DNA of 44,158 bases from Chrysochromulina tobinii (lineage: Eukaryota; Haptophyta; Prymnesiales; Chrysochromulinaceae): assembly GCA_001275005.1 (NCBI GenBank), contig JWZX01002829.1, positions 1-44,158 of the forward strand, given 5' to 3'. The notes under the pieces are model-generated. The model saw only the letters and a program-made list of their open reading frames with translations. It was not told where the DNA came from and made no database searches. Position 1 is the stretch's first letter; each line of letters begins with the position of its first letter. Both the position numbers and the translations under genes were made by a program. Positions 37,922 through 44,158 of the stretch are shown here, one piece after another.

Positions 37922-38107
37922 TGCGAGCGGGAGAGAGGGGATGACGTCATGCTGACGTCATCGGTGAGGTGTGGGTCCTTTAGGCATGCTATCGGAACCA
38001 TACTTAGACCTGTTACATCCGTCGGAGATGAGACGAGATACCGGAGGGTCCGGAGGGGATTCCTTACGGGTGAGTTGAGACTGGTCGTGACCCTGTTGAG
38101 TCTAAAC
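37922..38107 (+). repeat. 5' LTR of the copia element
   Basis: It starts with TGCGAGCGGGAGAGAGGGG, identical to the sequence at 44092 that follows the purine tract. The 3' boundary (about 38107, at TCTAAAC) is estimated by comparison with the relic LTR at 21809-22034, because the second LTR is truncated. No clear tRNA primer-binding site was recognised downstream. Confidence 0.8.
37942..37960. promoter_or_regulatory. Tandem TGACGTCA palindromes (CRE/bZIP-type sites) in the 5' LTR
   Basis: Two perfect TGACGTCA octamers lie at 37942-37949 and 37953-37960, three bases apart. The same pair is at 44112-44119 and 44123-44130 in the 3' LTR. TGACGTCA is the consensus for CREB/ATF-type bZIP factors, so these could drive transcription of the element. 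The relic LTR at 22.0 kb lacks them. Confidence 0.6.
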
Positions 38108-38142
38108 CCTCTTCTCGCGACGCCTGGGGCTCAGCGGAGCCG

Positions 38143-41100
38143 ATGCCTCCAAGGTCGCCCCTAGGCAGATTCGTGCCGGCCGGTCGTCCTCTACTCGAGG
38201 AGGCCGATCGCATGGTAGCGGTGGATGATCTCGATCCTCCTGAAGAAGCAAAAATCAAATCAGAACCAAAGGGGGTGCCGGCAAGTGCACCGCCCACAGA
38301 AGAGCTCGCCGAAGAGGCAGGCGCAAGGGGGACGTCAGCGGACGTGCTTCCAGAAGAAAGGTACGGCGAAGCTGAAGGCATCGCGTACGCTTTCAATCGC
38401 GCGGGATCACTTTTTCGGCGATTTTCTGCAGGGCTGCATATGTTAATGGCAGTCCGATACTACGAGTCTCTGCCGAGAAATTCGGAGGTCATCGAAGAAA
38501 CTTCGGCAAGCGTGCCGGGGCTCGCGCACTCCCATGACCGCGCTCCGGACCTGTACAGTCCGATGGCGGTCGGAAGTGACATCTACGTCCTTCCAGGTGC
38601 AGCGGCGTCGGAACGGGACGGCGCGGCCGAGCGGTCAGCGCGTAGCGCATCTATCGCATCGACCGCGGATGACGTACGCGTAATCATGCTTCAGCAGGAG
38701 CTGCAGCTCAATAAGATGCGAGCCCAAATGGAGCTACAAGCCGCCCGTTTCGAGGAGGAGCTCAAGAGAAGAGACATGCAGTCGACGTTCGACGTGCGTC
38801 AGGCGCAGTCTTCTCGCACAAGCAGAAAAACAAGCAGAGGTGGCAGCTGCAAAACTCCTCGCGGCTCAGCAGATCCAAGACCACATGCAGAATTCCGATC
38901 TGGCCAGCATGCAAGCCATCGCAGATCGTCTCGATCAACCGCGCGAGCCGAGGCAGATCAAGGACATCTACTCGGACGCGATCGTCAAGTGCCCGATAGA
39001 CAAGGGCAAGGACGAAATGCTCGAGTGGGCGATGGCCATGGCGGCTGTGTCCTCGGGCCTGTGCGAATCAGCGTCGGATATGATCGCGAGAGTTCTGGCG
39101 CGCGACGAGACGGTCATCGCGTTCGCATCGGAGCCGATCAACGTGCAGGCCGATCGCTGGCTCGCCCGTCAAATCAACACCTCGATCAAAGAGGACACGG
39201 AGGCGGGAAAGCTGTTCCACAAGGAGGCGCGTCAGGACGCGGTGCTGTGCCGCTCGGGCGTTCGGCTGCTCGACAAGGTGTACAAGACGGTCACCAAGTC
39301 CAACCCGCTCAAACTCGACATGGCCGAGCAGAAAATGGCGACGACGATCTACTTCTCGGGGGGCATGTCGCTCGACCAGACGAAGCTCGCCGCGGCGCTG
39401 TTCAAGAGCGACTATACTCGGAGCTCGGATCGCGTCGTTCGCAAGATGATCTTGCGATTTTTAAGGCCATGCTCAGGGAACTCCCGCCGATGCTGCTCGA
39501 GCCGCAATCGATGGTCGTGAGAGACTTGCTGTGGGAGATGGAGGAGTCTACAATGATCTCTGAGCCCCTCATCACCTTCGATAAGCTCGTCATCAAGATC
39601 GCCATCATGCTCAGGAACGTGCAAGGCGCGGCCAAGAAGGCGGCCAAAGAGGTGAACTCGACGGCGCTCACGTACGCCGGCGCGGCGAAGGGCAAAGGAA
39701 AAGGCAAGGGCGTAGCGAAAGGCGGCGCGCCCGCAAAAGGAAAAGGCGGCAAGGGCGCCCCGGGCAAAGGCCTGGGGGGCAAGGGCGCGACGGGGATGGC
39801 ATGTGCCGTCTGCGGAAAAGCCAACGTGCTCACGAGCGCGTGCACGTGCCCGCCGTGCGTCCGCTGCAAATTCCGATTCTGCCCGGGCGCTCCGGGTGCG
39901 AGGGCCATCACGGGCCTGGGCTGCGTGTTCGACATGCCCAAGTTCCCGGAGCACAAGCTCGTCTTGCAGGCGAACGGCCCGATTCCCAAGCCCCTGTACG
40001 AGAAGGCGGCGCGCGAGTACGCCAAGTGGTGGAACGTGCCGTACGAGGCGAGCGCGACGGAAGCCTCGGCGACCGAGCTCGATGAGGCCGCGATCAGGCT
40101 CGAGGTCGAGAAGGGATTCGCCCTCGAGGGCAGCGTTTGCGAGATGGAGATCTCCTCGACGGAGCGAGGCATCCACACGATCGTGAGAGGCCACCCCGAT
40201 CTCCTCGCGCTGCGCGACGTCATGTACCTCGACGCCCCGAGCAACACGCCAATGCTGCCCGGCTGCGAGACGATTCACCTCGACGACGGCGCGAACGTGA
40301 TGCTCATCGCCACCAAGGGTTTGCTCAAGGCGGCGCACGCTCGAAGCTGGGCGTCGAACGGAGCGATCGCGTCGGTAGCCAAGGGGGCAAAGCTGAGCCT
40401 CGAGGGCGAAGCGTCGCTCACGATGTACCCGCTATGCGCGGGTGGCGCGCACGAGATGCTGCAGCTCCACGGGCACAAGGCCTCGGGAGCGCGGCGCAAC
40501 ATCGTGCCCCCCCAGCTCCTCGCCAAGTCCCTCGGCGCGACGATCAACTACCACTCGACCAAGTACGGCCCGCCGACATACGACATCTCGTTCCCGTCGG
40601 GCGTCGAGTGGCTCGTCCTCGAGTACAACGACCTGTTCTTTGCCTTCGTCACAGTGGGCAGCGACACCCTGATCCCGCGCGACTTGCTCCGGCCCAAGGA
40701 AGCCGCAGGCGAAAGCGAGATCAACGAGGCCGAGGCCAACTCGGCGGGCGCGCTCAGCTGCATCGATCCGAAGGTCTGGGCATCGAGGCTCGCGACCGGC
40801 GTCGTCGGTATCAAAAGTACCATGAAGGCCGTCAAAGGCATGGAGTCCGTGAAGGCGCTGACCAACGCCGACATCCACACCATCGAGCACGATAGGCATC
40901 GCCGGGGGCAGGTGGCCAAGCGCCAGCCCACAAACGTCGAACGCGATCCGAAGGAGCGCATCTTCACGCCCGGTAGCCGCTTCGTCTGCGACGCCTTCAC
41001 ATTCCCGGGCCGCGAGCAGGTCTCGCATATCCCGACCCGCGCGGGAGCAAAGGCGCCGACGTGCTGCATGGTCGCCATCGACGACGCGACGGGATACGTG

Positions 41101-42645
41101 TATGCGAAGACCTCGGACACGCACACGACGGACGACTGGGTCGACTTCTTCTCGCACGTGCACGCAGCCGAGGTGATGTACAACCACAAAATGCTGGCTG
41201 TCAAGCTCGACAGGGCGCCCGAGTTCGACTGCGAGCGTCTCAAACGGCGCGTCGAAAGCGAGATACACGTGCGAGTCCTCATCGGCCCTTCAGGCGAGCA
41301 CGAGTGCGTCGCGCGCGCAGAGCAACTCATGGACACCACGGCGCGGGCAACCGAGGCGATGCTCCAACGGGCGAAGCGCAACCTGGGCGCGGACCCGCGG
41401 CGGTACCAAGCCCTGGCGCACAAGTACGCGCTCTACCTCCACAACCGGCGCCCGGACAAGGAAGGCGAACCCTCGCGCATGCAGCGGCATTGCGGCCGTG
41501 TGCCGGACTTCGGCGACAAGAACGGCATGGTCCCCTACGTCTTCGGCTGTCAGGTCGTCCGGCTGCGCGACGAGAACGAGCGGACCAACTGGAAGGGAGC
41601 AGGCAAGCGCGTAGCCGACGGCGTCTTCGTGGGCATCGAGCACTCGAGCTACATGGTGTACAACACGACGACAAGCAAGCTCACCTTCGAGCCGTTCATT
41701 TGGCCGCTCGACGAGCTCGAGCTGTCGCGCACAGGCATGGCGGCCGGGGCAGCGCAGCACGACGTGGCCTGCCAGATCGAGCTCTCTACGGTCGAGCCGC
41801 TCGTGCTCCTTCCGCCCAAGAGCCCTACGCGAGTGCCGACGCCCAAAGAGCCGGTCGCATCGGTCGACGCCCCCGTCGGAACGCGCGTCAAGGTATTCTG
41901 GCAAGGGGTCAAGGGTCAGCCCGAGCTCGACAAGTGGTACGAGGGCACCGTCGTGTCCATCACCGCGCTCGCCAACGGTCAGCTCCGCCACGTCATCAAG
42001 TACGACGGCTGGCCCGACGAGCACGTGCACGACCTCGTCAACGGTGGAAAGCAGTGGATGCGGCTCAACGCGATCGCGTCCCCTTCGCAGGGCCTCGAGA
42101 AAGGCAACGCGAAAGTTCCGGTGTTTTTACCGGGGGTTCCGGAGCCGTTACCGGCCCCAATCGCGGCCCCCGCGCCGAGTACCGACCAATGGACGACGAT
42201 CGGGAAGGCGGGCAAGGCGGTCAAGCCAACGGGCAAGGCAGCCGCCGTGCCGGCCCAGCCCGCCAAGCCGCCAGTGCGGACGACCCGCCACTCGATCCAA
42301 AACGGCGACATCAGCGTCGCTGAACTCGCCGAGAAGGCGCTCGAGCGCGGGCAGGCGACCCCGAGCATGGCCCAGATCATCGTCGAGCACCTGATGGGGG
42401 ACTTCGCGCCTGACTTGCTGCAAGGCGACACGGTCGATTCCATCCTGGAGCGCGTCGCTGACGTGCCGTACGAGCCGATCCAGTTTTCGTCCGCCGACTC
42501 CATCGACCTCGAAGCCTCGGGGACGCAGATCGAGTACGTCACCGAGGCTGGCACCAAGGCGGTCATGGATCAGCCGAAGGGCTACTCGCAGGTCATGGCC
42601 TCGCCAGATCGCGACGCGTGGCTCGAAGCGAGCCGATCTCGATGC
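38143..42645 (+). CDS. Copia gag-protease-integrase polyprotein with Tudor/chromo-barrel-like domain
   Basis: One open frame from the ATG at 38143 to past 42640; beyond that point the continuing frame is no longer meaningful. The gag region has coiled-coil helices. Between about 38815 and 39420 the sensible sequence lies in another frame, so a pair of compensating indels is likely. A Gly/Lys-rich linker and a Cys cluster (about residues 552-580) stand in for the zinc knuckle. The aspartic protease motif is DDGA at D714. The integrase catalytic triad is D950 (FVCDAFTF), D1023 (VKLDRAPEF) and E1060. The upstream HHCC finger is not intact. Residues about 1245-1310 (VGTRVKVFWQG, KWYEGTVV, IKYDGWPDEHVHDL) resemble a Tudor-knot or chromo-barrel. 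PKGYSQVMASPDRDAWLEA marks the usual entry to the RT domain, which is then lost. Confidence 0.85.
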
Positions 42646-42676
42646 CCGAGCTCATCGGCCAGAAGTTCGCGCAGGA

Positions 42677-43810
42677 GTGTGCCCCGAGCTGATCACGGCG
42701 AAGGCTCGCGACGCGTTCAAGCTCAAGCACGTCAAGGGGGGCAAGCTCAAGTCGCTCGCGGACTCGCTCCAGATGCTGCCGCTCAACCCGTCGGGCAAAG
42801 TGACGCACATCACGAAGGAGGTGCAAACGCTGACGGGCAATCTTCAGTACTTCAAAAAAGTTTCCGCGGGCGAGCTCAACGTCGTCACGCATCGGCTCTC
42901 GTGCGTTCAGGCGAGTGCGCCGCCCGAGGCCGTCATCGTCGCCAAGGCGGCCATGATCATGGCATACGAATCGCGCTTCCGGGGCATCACATACTCTAAG
43001 TGCGACGTCGCCAAGTCTGTGAAGACGCTCGAAGGCTTTCCGCGGGAGCAGGGCATCCATGCGATGGCTGACGCCTCGTGGGGGGAGCGCAACATCTACG
43101 GCATCCTCATCATGATGAACAACGGCGTGATCGTAGCCGAAACCAAGAAGATGGGCCCGGTCGACTCCTCGGCAGAGGCCGAAGGCATCGCCACGTCCAA
43201 GTGCGCCGAGATCCTCGAAAACGTGCGCGAGATCGCCCGCGGCATGGGCATCCTTCCCGACGAGCCGACCGTGATCCGCGGCGACAACCAGTCGAGCGTG
43301 CGCGTCTCCAACGACCCGAAAGCGGCGGGTCGCCTCCGTCACGCCCAACGACGCTTTGCGACCTGCCAAGCCCGCGTAGCTCGAGGCGACGTCATCATCG
43401 TCCACGTCTCGGACGCCAACAACGCGGCGGACTTCCTGACGAAGTGGATCCCGGTGATCAAGCTCAACGCGTCGATCGCGTACGCGTCCAATGCACAAGC
43501 CAAGCTGGACTACGTGACCGCCCCGCGGCTGGCGCCTGCGCTCGAGGCGTCCATGGCCGACTTCGACCCGTACTACAGCGAGACTGAGTCGGACGTCGTC
43601 ACCGAAGAGGGGGACTACGCCGACGCGGGTTGGGTAACTGGCGACGGTCCGGCCATGTGCATGTTCGACTACTTCGACGACTTCGTACGCCACTACCGCA
43701 TCTACGAGACCTCGTTCGAGATGTGGTACGCATGGAATGCGGCGCAGAGCTTCTGCCTCGAGGAGTTCGAGGAGGTCGCCCCCGAAGAGAACAACGACGA
43801 CGTCGGTTGA
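42677..43810 (+). pseudogene. Copia RNase H and connection segment, out of frame with integrase
   Basis: A frame open from about 42625 to the TGA at 43808-43810, different from the integrase frame. It begins with sequence matching the part of copia Pol that follows the RT domain (VTHITKEVQTLTGNLQYF, like the usual YRSLVGSLLYL helix). RNase H follows with D132 (ADASWG), the Glu of SSAEAE, the Asp of IRGDNQSS and the final HVSDANNAADFLTKW. A roughly 110-residue acidic tail then follows to the stop. No RT palm motif with a DD pair is found anywhere in the element. Translation would need frameshifting or the ORF is dead. Confidence 0.85.
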
Positions 43811-44091
43811 ACAGGCGTCGCGCCTACCATCATCCTACCTACGGAGATCGTGCACACGGCAACTATATCGAGCTGGCCTCTCGGCCTACGCTCGAAAGCG
43901 GCGCCGGTCACGGGCTTAAATCGTGGGGGGAAACGGTTCCAGGCATCATCGAAAGGGTCAGTTGTGCCCAAGGCACCACCCTTGTGGGGGGTTCGCTGTG
44001 CCCTTAGGCACCGCCCACCACGCACCAATTCGTGCGTTCGTCCCTACCGCTCTGGTCGCTGATCGGAGCGGGCTACCTCCAGCGTGGGGGG
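43811..44091 (+). other. Copia 3' untranslated segment with polypurine tract
   Basis: A non-coding segment between the RNase H stop and the 3' LTR. It ends with GTGGGGGG directly before the LTR TG, which is the expected position and composition for a polypurine tract priming plus-strand synthesis. Confidence 0.7.
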
Positions 44092-44158
44092 TGCGAGCGG
44101 GAGAGAGGGGATGACGTCATGCTGACGTCATCGGTGAGGTGTGGGTCCTTTAGGCATG
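44092..44158 (+). repeat. 3' LTR of the copia element, truncated by the window
   Basis: The first 67 bp of the 3' LTR are identical to 37922-37988, including both TGACGTCA palindromes. The rest lies beyond the window. Confidence 0.95.

Larger units (their letters stand above)
37922..44158 (+). mobile_element. Ty1/copia LTR retrotransposon, RT domain deleted, cut by the window end
   Basis: The element runs from the 5' LTR (from 37922) through gag, protease, integrase, a Tudor-like domain and RNase H to a purine tract and the first 67 bp of the 3' LTR. The domain order protease-integrase-RNase H with a GDNQSS and ADFLTKW ending is of copia type. The first 67 bp of the two LTRs are identical, so the insertion or last replication is recent. 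The reverse transcriptase region expected between the integrase and RNase H is missing, so the copy is non-autonomous. Target-site duplication cannot be checked because the 3' LTR leaves the window. Confidence 0.93.

Noticed and set aside
42646-42999. C-terminal continuation of the copia integrase frame
   Set aside because: Past 42645 the meaningful copia sequence is in another frame; the continuation is an out-of-frame reading.

Overview
The window looks like nuclear DNA from a GC-rich unicellular eukaryote, most likely a microalga. Haptophyte is my best guess, at moderate confidence. The reasons are: mostly intronless genes with short spacers; eukaryote-only genes (TERT, RPL30, PI4K, OCRL-type phosphatase); one ribosomal-protein gene with two short introns, one of them GC-AG; many Ala/Pro/Ser-rich low-complexity insertions; and a Ty1/copia LTR retrotransposon. 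No bacterial operon signals, rRNA, tRNA or CRISPR array were seen.

Layout. 0.5-9.4 kb: an EF-hand-like coiled-coil protein (-), an aquaglyceroporin (-), an MscS/MSL-type mechanosensitive channel (+), and a 2-oxoglutarate/Fe(II) oxygenase with C-terminal TPR-like repeats (-). 9.6-16.5 kb: an IQ-motif/Sfi1-like protein (+) and a Cys-rich single-pass membrane protein with a long Ser-rich tail (+). 17.3-20.7 kb: a type III PI4-kinase-beta-like enzyme carrying a PH domain (-). 20.9-22.0 kb: coding-like debris plus a relic copia LTR joined to a scrap of RNase H. 22.0-26.7 kb: a giant protein with ten EF-hands in five tandem modules (-). 27.1-30.2 kb: an OCRL/INPP5B-type inositol polyphosphate 5-phosphatase with ASH and RhoGAP-like regions (-). 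30.4-31.2 kb: RPL30 in three exons (-). 31.4-34.9 kb: a complete intronless telomerase reverse transcriptase (-). 35.5-37.8 kb: another EF-hand protein (+). 37.9 kb to the window end: a copia element with 5' LTR, gag, protease, integrase, a Tudor/chromo-barrel-like domain, RNase H, a purine tract and the start of the 3' LTR. The element has lost its reverse transcriptase domain.

Themes. Calcium sensing (three EF-hand proteins and one IQ protein) and phosphoinositide turnover (PI4K makes PI4P; the OCRL-type enzyme regenerates PI4P from PI(4,5)P2) are both represented. Whether this clustering means anything is inference. The most striking non-coding signals are an 8-bp palindrome, TACCGGTA, close upstream of several start codons, and a longer GC-rich motif with core GACACCGGGGGGAGCCGGGA. 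The longer motif occurs in four intergenic regions, each upstream of a gene and three of them between divergent genes. These could be core promoter modules of this lineage. In the copia LTR, two perfect TGACGTCA (CRE/bZIP-type) palindromes stand in tandem.
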